A stretch of 64,000 bases of DNA, from contig BSQZ01000079.1 in the NCBI GenBank assembly GCA_033239005.1, positions 795,001-859,000 of the forward strand, given 5' to 3'. The stretch is from Lamellibrachia satsuma. Taxonomy: Eukaryota; Annelida; Polychaeta; Sabellida; Siboglinidae. This document shows positions 35,531 through 46,329 of the stretch, piece after piece (within the stretch, counting starts at the first letter, position 1; each line of letters opens with the position of its first letter). The notes beneath the pieces are model-generated. The model was given only the letters and a program-made list of their open reading frames with translations. It was not told the origin of the DNA and made no database searches. The translations under genes and the position numbers were made by a program.

Positions 35531-36390
35531 TGCATGAATGTACCCTTTTGCATAGATCTAATGACCCCATACCAGGCCACTTAAGTTCACCTGGCTGGAA
35601 GCAGCCAGCCCCAACTATTTACTTTAGGCATATTTGCAGAGGCAATCAAGCCATGATTAACCATCAACTTAATCACCCAACCAGTGGACATTCTATTGTC
35701 TAGGTCTTCCCTCCAAACATTTCCAGCCTGAATGAGCAGCCAACTGGCAACTGCACACTGCCCAGTAGTGCCAGTACCCACCCCAGTTGGTAATTGGTAT
35801 TTTTAAATTGTGTGAACTAGTGACTACTATTTAGTATCTACAATTTCCCCAGTACTGATTCATTCACACATGTACTAATTCACACATGTCTCAACCTGAT
35901 CTGTCTCAGGCTAGTGACTGCAGGCCTGCTGGAAATGCCACTGGGTGTCAGTGCCAGTGGGTGACATATAGTAGTAGCTAGTACTAGCTACTAGCTAGAC
36001 ACTACTAAACAACAGCTGACATTAGTAGTTCAGTAATAAACATTATACAATGTTCATATATTATTTTTTTATTTATTAAAACAATAAGTCTGTTTTACAG
36101 TTTATTTGTGTTTCGTATTTCTTATAAGATTATAGTTTTATCTTCTCTAAACTTAGCGGGCCGCGGGCTTACCCATCTTTGGCCCGTGGGTATGGGCCGG
36201 GTATGGGCCTGAAACTTGTGGGCCGGGCCAGGCCTGGGCCAAACATTCACGGTCTGGGTCGGACCTGGGCCTAAATTTTAGTTTGCGGGCCTGGGCCGGG
36301 CCGGGCTAGAAAAATTGCTGCGGGCTTGTACTCTAACTGCTAATTGCATGCCGTGCTTGGGCTAAAATTATAGGCCTGCGCAGGGCACTA
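35531..36390 (+). mobile_element. hAT-like non-autonomous element, second copy, left end missing
   Basis: From TTGCATGAATGTACCC to TGCGCAGGGCACTA this matches the interior and right end of the hAT-like element at 62443-63896. The match includes the CTGGCTGGAAG(C/T)AGCCAGCCCC palindrome, the CAATTTCCCCAGTACTGATT stretch, and the GGGCCGGG-rich block near 36160-36330. The right terminus reads GCAGGGCACTA, the mirror of TAGTGCCCTGC. The left terminus was not found, so the copy is truncated. No transposase is present. Confidence 0.75.
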
Positions 36391-37058
36391 ATGTATGTAC
36401 CACTTTTATCTGTGTAAGTAGTATTTTATTTTTAGCTGTGTAGGTAACTCACTTAGCTACGCATGTAATACACTTTGCTAAGTATGTACCAGATTTAGCT
36501 ATGTAGAAATGTTTTCTCGCTGTCTATGTACGACTTTTACTATCTGGTACCGCCTATTAGCTATGCGTGTATCAGTTTTAGCTATATAGCAACGCGCTTA
36601 GCTATACGCATAAGGTTTCAGCTATGTGTGACACTTTTAGTTATACATGCTTGCATTTCTCTCTACTTTTGTTAAGGTTTATCTATGCATGTACCAGTCT
36701 TAATTATGTAGTAATACGTTTTCGCTAAGTATGTACCACTTTTATCTCTGTAAGTAGCACTTTTAGCTGTGCAGGCGTCGCACTTAGCTACGCATTTAGT
36801 ACATTTTGCTAAATATATACCAGTTTTAGCTATGCAGAAACGTTTTCTCGCTATGTATGTGCCAGTTTTAGCTATGTAGTAACGCATTTAGCTATGCGTA
36901 TAAAGCTTTCAGCGTATGTATCGCTTTTTGATAAGTATGTACCATTTCTAGCTATCTGGTAACACATTTTGCTAAGTACGTACCACTTTTATCTTTGTAA
37001 CGAGCACTTTTCGTAGTGCAGGTGTCGCACTTAGCTAAGTATATAACGCAAGTATGTA
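36391..37058. repeat. TAGCTATGT repeat field, segment 1
   Basis: Degenerate units of about 20-24 bp built on TTTTAGCTATGTAGTAACGC, TTTTGCTAAGTATGTACCAC and TTAGCTATGCGTATAA alternate without strict period. The same field continues at 39511-40230 and 40795-41410, and again at 49765-49865. It is non-coding. Confidence 0.85.
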
Positions 37059-39510
37059 GGGGAAAGGTGCCTAATACAGGTCCCTTAAGGAAACCCCTCC
37101 CAAAATATGACAAATAATCGCAGTATGACAAAATGCATATTACCAATTCTTAGCAGCATATATTACTAAAATCATGATGAACAACAACAGTGTGTATATG
37201 AATTAAAAGAAAAGATATCTTAAAAAAGCTGACATACCGTTTAAAAGTCAGAATAAAAAAATAGTGTTCCCAAGTCGGGCCCCTTGCAGCAATGGCCTAT
37301 TCGCCACACAATTCTCACACAAACTCTCCGTTTTCATGCCCGGAGCATGCTTAATGAGCCCAAGCCTTGCATGTGGAACACTGTATCCACATTTCGCCTC
37401 CTCGTCTCTTCGCAAACTTTTCCCCACAATAGAGGCAAGGAACATCCTTGGCACCGTTGCTGGGGCGCTTCGGTTCCATGAGTCGCTTCTTTGCAAGCTT
37501 GTGGGTGCCACTCGTGCTTGCAACTGCCGTGTCCGAAGGCCTCACTGTATTGTGTTTCTTCCGTGCCGCCGCAGCTTGTTTATCTTCCAATTCCCTTTTG
37601 TTAGGGCTGCTCGTTATGATGCATGTTTCCCCCCGGTTGGATGATTTTCTGGCAGCGATCAACTTGACCTTCAGTACAGGAGACACTATCGTGATGGCTG
37701 GTGTTGCAACCGCTTGGCTGGTTGTTGTAGTGTCTACCTGCCCGTGTGGACTGAAGGTTGTGCGGTCAGTCGTGGTGTTTATGGTGTCTGTTATATCTGC
37801 AACTGCATTGTTGATCTGTCACGTTGGTGGCAACACGATGTCCGTTGGTGCTGCGGCAGCAAAATCATGTTCGCTAAAGACATGTTGGTTAATTGGTTAT
37901 ATGCCGGTCTTCGTGAAGCCATTCACTGCAGTGACCATCGTTGCAGCTCGCATATATCCCCCACGGAAGAGTTCGGCTGCTTGGTAAGTCGTATATGCAT
38001 TAGTTTACGACCAGGTTGAATGCGCAACCAGTTCTCCACTTCTTGGGTGTAAAAGGTCATCACTGGCTTTATGAACGTCACATCAAGCGGCTGAAGACGA
38101 TGGCTGCAATGTGGGGGCAGCCATAACACAACCACGTGGGTTTTGCGTGCCATCTCGATGAAAGGTAAGTTGCTTGTGTGTGTCTTATGGCTGTCAAGGA
38201 TGAGCAGGCTGTAGGGTTGAGTGATGAAATGTTGAAACCATCTAACACAAATATCAGACTGCATCCAGCCAGTCTCATGTGCCTCGGCAATGGAGCCAGG
38301 CGGTGCCCGCGCGGTCCATCAGTTAGGTCTTCATTCGCTTTCTGGGGAACACGAACATCGGTGGCATATATTCCCCCGCAGCACTCATGCAAATTTCGAC
38401 CGTGACTAGTTGGCCACGCTCGGCCGATGACAAGACACTGACTTGCTTTTTTCCTCTTGTAGCGATTATTCGAGATGGTCGGTTGGGAACAGTTGAGACG
38501 CCAGTCTCATCTACGTTGTAGATCCTGTCTGGGGTAAAGCTGTGCAAGGCTTGTAGCTGTTCTAGACGAGTTAAAAACTTGCCCACACTGACAGTGTTAA
38601 AGCCTCGCGCGCGTGCTGCCGACGTCGCTTCAGGAGTTGTCAGTGAGAGTTCGTCCTTGTGTCGTGCTATGAAGTCATTTAACAAATGCACGCCAGCTTC
38701 CTTCTTCTCACCGTTAAATGTGTTTTGAATACCATTTACTTCCGCACATTCGAAAGCGAGACGTCTTAGTTGAGTCCTCGTGAAGCCGAACAGCATTCCC
38801 TCCATAAACTTGACGTGTTGCACTATTTCATTTTCCATGGCTTCGTTAAAACTCGTTTCAGCCCAGCCAGCCCTCTCTTTGCCGCGTTATTAGCACCTCC
38901 TCTCAGTCTACATCGACGCTGCAGGGCCTTCCTCGGCACCTTGTTTACTGGCACGTTTCAATCCCATTTCTTTTTTTCACAGCTTCAATGGCCTTCGTCA
39001 TGTTAATTTCGTACCATGTATGCCTGTTCTTCTTTCTTTTGTATACCATACTGATGTATCTGCAAAGAAACACATTCTGCATTAGGTATTTACCAGCAAC
39101 GTCATTGAAAGCAAACAATTGTAGCCTAACAGCTTTGTCGCCTAAGACGGGTCCGTATTGAGCGAATAGTAGGCCTAACGTTTTCATGATAGTCGCCATT
39201 TTGAAAACAATTTGCACTCGAAGAACGAATGTGATACGCATTGGTAATTGTAATACAAACGAACTTCTGTTTACATACAGCACGCGTCATACATATGCTA
39301 ACAACAGTATTATTGTAACAAAAGTCAGTAAAACATGTTTTTCTCGCTCACCGTGTCAATATGAACCTTGCCTTTTCACTTCGCAGTCATGTGGTGCCCT
39401 CTTGTGGGTCCTTTGAAACTGTACTAATTAGTATCCCTCTACAGTACCGTGTTTGACACAATCGCAGGGGCCCGTCATACATTAGGGGCCCGTATTAGGC
39501 ACCTTTCCCC
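37059..39510 (-). mobile_element. pogo-type (Tc1/mariner) DNA transposon
   Basis: The 2452-bp element has terminal inverted repeats starting GGGGAAAGGTGCCTAATAC at both ends and TA on each side (37057-37058 and 39511-39512). It is inserted into the TAGCTATGT repeat field. The minus strand encodes a decayed pogo-like transposase with a helix-turn-helix N-terminus, a DDE domain and a C-terminal PHD-like finger. Frameshifts and stops show that it is inactive. Confidence 0.92.
37248..39190 (-). pseudogene. pogo-like transposase with C-terminal PHD-type finger, broken
   Basis: Segments in order on the minus strand are as follows. An N-terminal KRKKNRHTWYEINMTKAIEAV segment (near 39045-38960) fits a CENP-B/Psq helix-turn-helix. 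A second segment (38838-38323) continues the HTH region and reaches YNVDETGVSTVP with the first catalytic Asp. The next (38264-37923) has LLILDSHKTHTSN with the second Asp, and LPPHCSHRLQPLD. The last (37686-37248) has CLYCGEKF, WIQCSTCKAWAH and VCENC, a PHD-like Cys/His pattern. At least two frameshifts (near 38270-38320 and 37700-37920) and a stop after KAWAH break it. DDE plus a PHD finger is known in several animal pogo lineages. Confidence 0.85.
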
Positions 39511-40230
39511 TACCAGTTTTACCTATGCAGAAACGTTTTCTCGCTAAGTTTGCGCCACTTATGCTATGTGGTAAAGTTCTATAGCTATGCGTGCATCAGT
39601 TCTAGCTATGTAGTACCGCGTTTAGCTATGTAGTACCACGTTTAGCTATGCGTATAATGTTTTTTGAGCTCTATGTGTTGCATTTAGCTAGAAGCGATTT
39701 TTCGCTTTGTAAGTAGCACGTTTAGCTGTTTATGTATCGCAATTAGCTACGTATATAATGCTTTTTTGCTAAGTATGTGCCATCTTTAACTATGTAGCAA
39801 CGTGCTTTGCTAAGTATGTACAGCTTTTATATATGTAAGTACCACATTTTGGTGTGTAGATGTCGCACTTACCTACGTAAATAGTGCGTTTTTGCGAAGT
39901 ATGTACCCTTTTTAGCTAGGTAGTAACGCGTTTTGCTAAGTATGTATCACCTTTATCTAAGTAAGTAGCACTTTTAGCTGTTTAGGTGTCGCACTTAGCT
40001 AAGTATGTAATGCTTTTTGCTTAGTATGTACCAGCTTTAGTTATGTAGAACGCGTTTTGTTACGTATATAATGCTTTTTGTTAATTTAGTAATGCGTTTG
40101 GCTAAGGATACAACGTATTTAGCTATGTAAGTATCGCTTTCAGCTATGGAGAAACGCATTTAGTTATGTAGTTGTCGCATTTAACTACGTATTCCACGCG
40201 TTTTGCAAAGTATCTACCTGTTTTAGCTAT
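39511..40230. repeat. TAGCTATGT repeat field, segment 2
   Basis: This is the continuation of the field after the pogo element, with the same units (TTTTAGCTATGTAGTAACGC, TTGCTAAGTATGTACC). It has no coding content. Confidence 0.85.
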
Positions 40231-40309
40231 CAGTTAAGAAAGGAAGTAGCAAATATTTGTTCAACTACATTATGGGGTTATTGTATGTATGCACCTACCC
40301 GTCAAGTTC

Positions 40310-40700
40310 TCCCACTGTTTGGCCATAGCGACCCCAAACGTAACCCTTTGACCTATATTAATTCCAAGAAGTGCCTCTAGTGACTAAAATATTTAATAAC
40401 TTGACTTTTTTCCAAAGAACTGCCCCTAGTGACAACAAACGTAATACTTTGGAAATCCCAAGAAGTGCCTCCTAGTGACCAAATAGTTAACAATTTGACC
40501 TATATTCATTCCAAGAAGTGCCTCTTCCGACCAAATATTTAATAGCTTGACCTATCCTCCCCCCAAGAACTGCACCTAGCGACCATATGTGTAATAAATT
40601 AACCTGTATTTCTCCAAAGACATGCCTCTAGTGACAGCAAACATAGAACCTTGGCCTACGTTCCGTCCAATAAGCATCCTTAGTGGTGGAAGATTGAATA
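40310..40700. repeat. Degenerate roughly 65-bp repeat (CCAAGAAGTGCCTCTAGTGAC)
   Basis: Five to six old copies contain CCAA(G/A)AA(G/C)TGCC(T/C)CTAG and TGACC(A/T)ATATT with AAATATTTAATAACTTGACC in between. Spacing varies from 60 to 70 bp. Confidence 0.75.
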
Positions 40701-40794
40701 ATTTGACGTATTAAGGTCATGTTATATATTTTAGCATGCTAGTTTATAGCCAAAGGACTGTGATTGGCAAGTATTGTCCATGGCGATCACAAGT

Positions 40795-41410
40795 ATGTAA
40801 CGCTTTCAGCTATGTAGTAATGTAATTTTTACTATGTATGTAACCATCACCTATGTATGTAACACCGTCAGCTATGGAGTAGCGCTTTTAGCTGTGTGTG
40901 TCGCGTGTGGCAGAACAAAACAGTAAAAAAAGTAGCGAAATAGCAAAGCAACGAAAGAGCGAAACAGCAAAACAACAAATTTCAATCAAATCAGCAACTG
41001 TTTTGATAGGTTTTTATTTATGCAGTATTAATGTCCACTCACATCTAGTAGCAGTTCCGAAGTAAAGTATATTTCCTTTATCAATTTTGCTACATTTAAC
41101 CGGATATGTACCAGTTTTAGCTATGTAGAAACTCTTTCTCGCAGTGTGTGTGCCACTTTTGCTATGTGGTAGCGCTTTTCAGCTATGCCGTGAGCCAGTT
41201 CTAGCTATGTAGTAATGCTTCCATCTACGCATACAATGCTTTCAGCTATGTGTGTGACACTTGTAGTTATGCATGTATTGCGTTTAACTTTGTAGAAACG
41301 CTTTCTCGCTATGTATGTGCCACTTTTATTGTGGTAATGTTTTTTAGCTATGAGTGTACCAATTTTAGCTATGTAGTAACGCGCTTAACTATATGGATAA
41401 TGCTTTTATC
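40795..41410. repeat. TAGCTATGT repeat field, segment 3
   Basis: The repeat units return after the 65-bp array and a short unique gap (with an AGCGAAACAGCAAA-type run near 40925-40975). The field stops at about 41410, where unrelated sequence begins, and resumes at about 49765. Confidence 0.8.
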
Positions 41411-41474
41411 ATAGGCTACCAGCTCGATACGTTTATAATTCTCTGGTAGCCACCTCATCTGTGTTGCTTTTGTC

Positions 41475-41759
41475 TTGAATTACATTGTACATTATATGGA
41501 TGAGGAAATAAAATTTACTTACTTACCTACTGTTACGGTTTTTTATGCCAACAAAACAACACTACATTATTTTGATCCACATGGAACTAATCTACTTTCA
41601 TGTGTTCAGTGTTGTATTTTATATATAGATGAAATCAAATCAAATCAAATATCCATAGAAAGAAGAGTTTTAGTCACTTTGCATACGGACATAACCAAAG
41701 CAATGCATCAAATAAATACGGACGAATGCTCAGTTCAAACTAATCTTACCGTACCATAG
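41475..41759 (+). CDS. Unidentified small ORF
   Basis: The 94-codon frame contains FYANKTTLHYFDPHGTNLLS. The HYFDPHGTN stretch is faintly like the YFD-HG motifs of some cysteine proteases, but no other catalytic motif is visible and the match is too short to call. It may be a chance frame or a remnant, and lies in the 8.35-kb block that interrupts the repeat field. Confidence 0.2.
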   Translation: MNYIVHYMDEEIKFTYLPTVTVFYANKTTLHYFDPHGTNLLSCVQCCILYIDEIKSNQISIERRVLVTLHTDITKAMHQINTDECSVQTNLTVP

Positions 41760-41893
41760 ACATAGTAACGGTAAACATGAAATTAATTCGTTATATAGAA
41801 ACTCCTATTTAGGGATTTATGTTCTATGCAAAGTTCTAGTTTTATAGTTCGTTATTTTACCAGAGTTATATACTTTATTATAAAAAAGGTTGA

Positions 41894-42094
41894 TTATTTA
41901 TTTCCCAAATCGTCGTTATAACGGATGCAAAACGCTCGTAAGATTCCCGCCACCACCGGTAGTTTAGACTTAAAATATGACGCAGGGACGCTGAAATCGT
42001 CACGAGATATGATTTGATTGGTTAGATCCGTAAAACATCCTAATCCGTTTTTAGCGTCGGTAACGACAGCGAGCGTCATTCGGAGTCTGACCAT
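41894..42094 (-). CDS. Unidentified CpG-rich coding-like ORF
   Basis: The minus-strand frame of 66 codons (MVRLRMTLAVVTDAKNGLGC at its start) is varied and balanced in amino acids. It uses many CG-containing codons, unlike the AT-rich flanks. No domain is recognised. It begins just inside the block that splits the TAGCTATGT field. It could be the end of a captured gene; no upstream partner was identified. Confidence 0.35.
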   Translation of the reverse strand: MVRLRMTLAVVTDAKNGLGCFTDLTNQIISRDDFSVPASYFKSKLPVVAGILRAFCIRYNDDLGNK

Positions 42095-42400
42095 GTAAGG
42101 ATGTATTTTTATTCACGGCCGCATGTTTCGTCGAACCTTTATTAACGATGCAAAGCAGTTTCAACTTAGGGCGAATAATGCCCAGTTTTTGTTGTTAAGT
42201 TGATATGTTGATTTAATATTATTACGAAAAGGATGAATTAATCCTTATAAGATGTTATTGTTCATTGAAGTAGCTATTTTTATAATAGAGATGTAACCAT
42301 AGTCAAACTCAGTTATAAAAAATTCTACACATGAATGAATCCACCGAGACGTTCGACCTGATGATCGCGTATCCACCGAATCGATGTGCACGCACGACAA

Positions 42401-42733
42401 CTATTCACCTATGGCTATGATTCCGCGAGATGTTTCGACCTGTTGATCGCGTATCAACCGAATTTCTGCGCATACGACGACACTTTCAACATCGACGGCT
42501 GAGCCACCAGCCGTTCGTCCTGATGATCGCGTGAATCTTCTACACCGTCCGTTCCATCGAGTGTCTTCAATCTTCGTCGTCAGCGGATTCTCTATTCGTC
42601 TATTTCGATCGTCAAGTGTTAGTAAATCTCTGTGACGACCCAGGGTAGGAGTTCTTGATATGGTTATATCAGGGTTTTTGTTAAGTGTGGCTATAAGTAT
42701 AGCAGGGACCATGAATCCCAAAGCAGGGACCAC
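42401..42733 (-). CDS. Unidentified CpG-rich coding-like ORF, with internal repeat downstream
   Basis: The minus-strand frame of 110 codons includes RDLLTLDDRNRRIENPLT and ends IIAIGE. CpG density is high across 42340-42640. The DNA also contains three diverged copies, about 80-90 bp apart, of a GTTCGACCTG(A/T)TGATCGCGT segment, so part of the coding look could come from a repeat. No domain was recognised. Confidence 0.3.
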   Translation of the reverse strand: MVPALGFMVPAILIATLNKNPDITISRTPTLGRHRDLLTLDDRNRRIENPLTTKIEDTRWNGRCRRFTRSSGRTAGGSAVDVESVVVCAEIRLIRDQQVETSRGIIAIGE

Positions 42734-42802
42734 TTATTATGCTCAGCCTGTGGCCGAGTCATTACGTATCACAGACCACTATGGATACATCAGGAACTTA
42801 CA

Positions 42803-42811
<9 letters not shown>

Positions 42812-42838
<27 letters not shown>

Positions 42839-42856
42839 TGTATGTATGTATGTATG

Positions 42857-42887
<31 letters not shown>

Positions 42888-42890
42888 ATT
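42812..42890. repeat. (TATG)n(TA)n microsatellite
   Basis: TATG tetramers are followed by TA dimers. Confidence 0.98.
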
Positions 42891-44270
42891 GTACCTGCAT
42901 TTTAGGATGTAACATCAATGAATGATAAGCAGAAGGACAATGTCAATGTGTGCACGAAAAAAAATATCGCTTTAATTTCCCAGAGTGATTTCAGCAGCCT
43001 GTGTTTAATTGTTGTGTCAATTTTGCTATCATATGTTGTCACGGATATTGGTAGTAACCTCTTTTTTCACTAGGATTGTAGTTACTATAGTACTTTAAGA
43101 ATAATACAGCCTTAAATTTTAACTTTTCCGATATTTTACGAATGTCAACACCCAAAGTAGGTCAATAATGTCCATACACACGTTCATGACCGCGTAACAA
43201 ATTAATGAAAATATTACGAATCATAGCAACAAATAGCAGAGGTTACTAATAGTACTTTGTTGGCATGAACATTGGAAATGGTCGTGTGTCCTAACTTTGT
43301 GCTTTTCCAAATTAAAAAAACTTAATAATTGTTCAAATGTACATCGTTTGCCACAATTTGTCACAACTGCCCTGCTTTGGTGTTTGTTACGGGGGTTATT
43401 CAAGGTTGATTTGATAGCACTTGTTTCTTTATGTCACACATTGTTTTCAAAAGGAAGCAAGTGACACTAAGTCTATGTTACCAAATAATCAACGTCATAA
43501 ACAGTATGAATCAGGCAAGTAGGCAAGAATCGTTGCGTCGAGCCAGTCGCTATGCGTAATAAAATATGCCGTTTTCACAAAAATCAGAAGAAACTTTTGC
43601 CTAAGATACGTATATCACTAACAATTATGTCATCGTTGCAGTGCGAAAGCAAATTGTTAGAAGTTGTTTTTAATGAAAAAGTTATGATTATCGAACTATA
43701 CAAATTATATTATGTACTAGGATATAGCGAATGCCATGGTGCAGCAATCAGTATACAAGACTTAGTAATTTTATAAATACATATAGTCAAACAGTCCGTA
43801 GAATTGTGGATAATTACTGTGCCGTAATATACACAATAGAGCAAAGCAATACTGTGTTTTGTCCGATATCTCAAAAACACCTCATCGTCTCTGGATGCCT
43901 TTTGCTATTTCATGGCAGTATAGACTATAGTGCCAGACTAGGTCACGACACTAGTAGGGCCAGGGGTTCGCCACGTGCCTGCAGCGTACGTTTAGGCAAA
44001 ATTGTCCGCCCCATTCTTCGTCTCCTACTACAGCAACAGCCAGATAGAAAACAATTGTAGGGCGATTGACTTTGCCTGCGTACGTTGACCAGTTCTGTAA
44101 AACTCGGGCAATAATGGAATATTCAGACGCTATTTAATTATAATGTTGGCCTAGTTCAGTGACTTTAACATTTATGGTTTAACCAATGTTACCTTTTCTT
44201 ATAAGTTTGCTTAAAAATGCATTATGGATGACTGTCTCCTAGTCTTAGACATCTTGTTTTGCTGAACTAG
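42891..44270. other. Non-coding
   Basis: No gene was established. Short plus-strand frames at 43552-43776 and 43731-44060 have no recognisable motif. Confidence 0.45.
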
Positions 44271-44277
44271 CGCCGCT

Positions 44278-44337
44278 ACGGCATGGTTGCCGATCTGTCC
44301 GCTATGCGTGACATGGTTGCCGATCTGTCCGCTAGGC
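44278..44337. repeat. 30-bp direct duplication
   Basis: CATGGTTGCCGATCTGTCCG occurs twice, with the intervening CTATGCGTGA, in a CpG-rich stretch. Confidence 0.9.
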
Positions 44338-44799
44338 GCTTGGCGTACTGTCTACTAACTACGAACCACTATGAATTGTGGGAAGTAAATAAGCATCGGT
44401 GACGTGTAAAATGTCTGCGCTAATGCCATTTATCAACACAAAATGACATTCGTTGATCGGCGCTGTTTTGCTACCACATGTTGTGATCATCAACGATCGC
44501 TGACCTGTCTGTGGGACGTCGACGCTGCAATATTTAATGCAAAAGCGTGTCGGTCTTAGCCGACGCGAGGAATAATAAAAATCGGCCTTCCTCTACGACT
44601 ACGTACGAGTACGATAGCCGGGTAAATTACCGGGTCCCGGCTCTTAACAAAAACCCTGGTTATATGATTTATTCTCCTGCATCTTGGGAAATCTTGAGGA
44701 GAACACGGGATTGAATTTGGTGGATTTTATATTTGTCTAAAGCGTGGAATATTGATCGGATAAGTATTATTATTGCGTGTATATTAAACATAAACTTAC

Positions 44800-45110
44800 A
44801 AGAGTCCTTGTTTAGTCAACAGTTGCTGTTAAAATTTAGAAGTAATTTAGGGTAGTTTATATCGTAGGTCTCCGAGGACTCGGTAGCGCGAGCGATAATT
44901 AAGGGTTTTTGTTTTCAGTTGATTGGGTACATAATACGAGACATAATATTATTGTAAATAATTTAATACATATTAAATATTGAAAACCTGAATATTTTGT
45001 TTTAGCAACATCTATTGTTAAAAGTTAGCCGTAGGTAGTAATTCAGTGTTATTTAAATAAGGTCACTGAAATTTCGTTAGCGCGAGCGATATTACGTTTT
45101 GTTAGTCAGC
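44800..45110 (+). promoter_or_regulatory. Tandem 5' UTR monomers of the CR1 LINE
   Basis: Two diverged copies of a segment about 194 bp long are recognisable by GTTAGCGCGAGCGATA-type cores at 44886 and 45080, each preceded by related GTTAAAA-TTAG and AGTAATT stretches. Tandem 5' monomers often hold the internal promoter of LINEs. Promoter activity here is an inference. Confidence 0.5.
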
Positions 45111-45275
45111 TGTTACATAGAAAGTAAGTTGCAAGGCAGTAGCTGTAAATTTAATTAAGACATAAGTAACATACTATAAAGTGTGTATTACAACACAAAA
45201 ACAGTCTTTGTGAAGACTACCTAGTATAAATTGATTATAAACGGATTATAAACAAATACAAATTTAATTTCTAAC

Positions 45276-46325
45276 ATGGCGCCGTGCAAACGCCAAGTAA
45301 AGGCAAAACGTAATTTGATATGTTCTAGCTGCGACAGCTGGATAGACTTTGCAAAGTCCGGGTGTGTAAATTCGTGGGCGGAGGTGCAGGCGGATGATTT
45401 CCATTTCGTGTGTAGGGGGTGTACTACAGTGAAACATCTGCAGGAGCAGGTGATTGAGCTAAGGCGTATGATTTTGATGATGACAGGGCAGGGTGATACA
45501 GAAGTGAACAGAGGTGGTGAGAATGACGAGAGCAGAGGTGGTGAGACCGAGGAGAGCAGAGGTGGTGAGACCGAGGAGAACAAGGAGAGCAGTGGCAATG
45601 TGAGGGAGAAAGCTGGTAAGAAGAAGAAAGATGACAGAAGGCAAAGAATGCAACAAAAGAGAGGTAAGCGGGTGAGTGGAGAGGGATTGCCAGGTGGTAA
45701 GACGGTAAAGGTTGATGATAGGAGAGAAAGGGGGCATACTAGTAGTGTGCAACAGGAAAGGAGCTTTGCCGATGTAGTATCACAGGGGAAAGCGAGGAAA
45801 GCCCGGTTATTTATGGGGGATTCCATCATTAGGAAAGTGGATAAAATTGTAAATAGAGGAGATGACATAACAGTATGCCTACCAGGGGCAAAAGTAGAGG
45901 ATATAGCAGAGAAGGCAGGACAGGTCATGGGTGGTGGCACGGGAGGTGCTGTTCTCGTGCATGTGGGAACGAACAATGCAGATAAGGAGGGGACGTCAGC
46001 CATCATTGGTAAGTACAGGAGGTTGATCAAGACACTTAGAGAGGCACGAGTTGGGCAGATCGTATTGTCGGGGATATTACCAATAATGGGAGGCAGGGGT
46101 GAGGAATATTGGAACTGTAGAAGGATGGCGATCAACACACAGGTACAGAAGGTATGTATGGAGGAGGGAGTAGGCTTCGTAGACATGTGGTTAAACTTTG
46201 TGGGAAGAGGTGACTTTTTCATGAGAGATGGACTTCATCTGACAGGGAAGGGCGCTGCAGTTCTTGCGTGTGAGTTTGTCAGAGTTGTCGACGAGGGCAC
46301 AGGTACCATAGATTATTTAAACTAG
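45276..46325 (+). CDS. CR1 LINE ORF1: zinc-finger plus SGNH-esterase protein
   Basis: This is an intact 349-codon frame. Near the N-terminus CSSCDSW (residues about 11-17), a further Cys, and CRGC (about 46-49) form a PHD-like zinc knuckle. A charged, repetitive linker (SRGGETEE repeated, about 75-110) leads to an SGNH/GDSL hydrolase domain: LFMGDSII (Ser at about 182), HVGTNNAD (about 229-236) and DGLHLTG (Asp/His, about 316-322). Esterase-type ORF1 proteins with a PHD-like finger are characteristic of CR1-group LINEs and act in the retrotransposition ribonucleoprotein. All catalytic blocks are present, and the Met start fits the end of the 5' UTR. Confidence 0.92.
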   Translation: MAPCKRQVKAKRNLICSSCDSWIDFAKSGCVNSWAEVQADDFHFVCRGCTTVKHLQEQVIELRRMILMMTGQGDTEVNRGGENDESRGGETEESRGGETEENKESSGNVREKAGKKKKDDRRQRMQQKRGKRVSGEGLPGGKTVKVDDRRERGHTSSVQQERSFADVVSQGKARKARLFMGDSIIRKVDKIVNRGDDITVCLPGAKVEDIAEKAGQVMGGGTGGAVLVHVGTNNADKEGTSAIIGKYRRLIKTLREARVGQIVLSGILPIMGGRGEEYWNCRRMAINTQVQKVCMEEGVGFVDMWLNFVGRGDFFMRDGLHLTGKGAAVLACEFVRVVDEGTGTIDYLN

Positions 46326-46329
46326 ATGC

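Noticed and set aside
36160..36390. GGGCC-rich stretch as a simple microsatellite or CpG island
   Set aside because: It recurs at the same place in a second copy with defined hAT termini, so it is a subterminal part of a transposon.
41475..41759. Cysteine protease call from HYFDPHGTN
   Set aside because: A single short motif without other catalytic residues is not enough. It is kept as an unidentified ORF.
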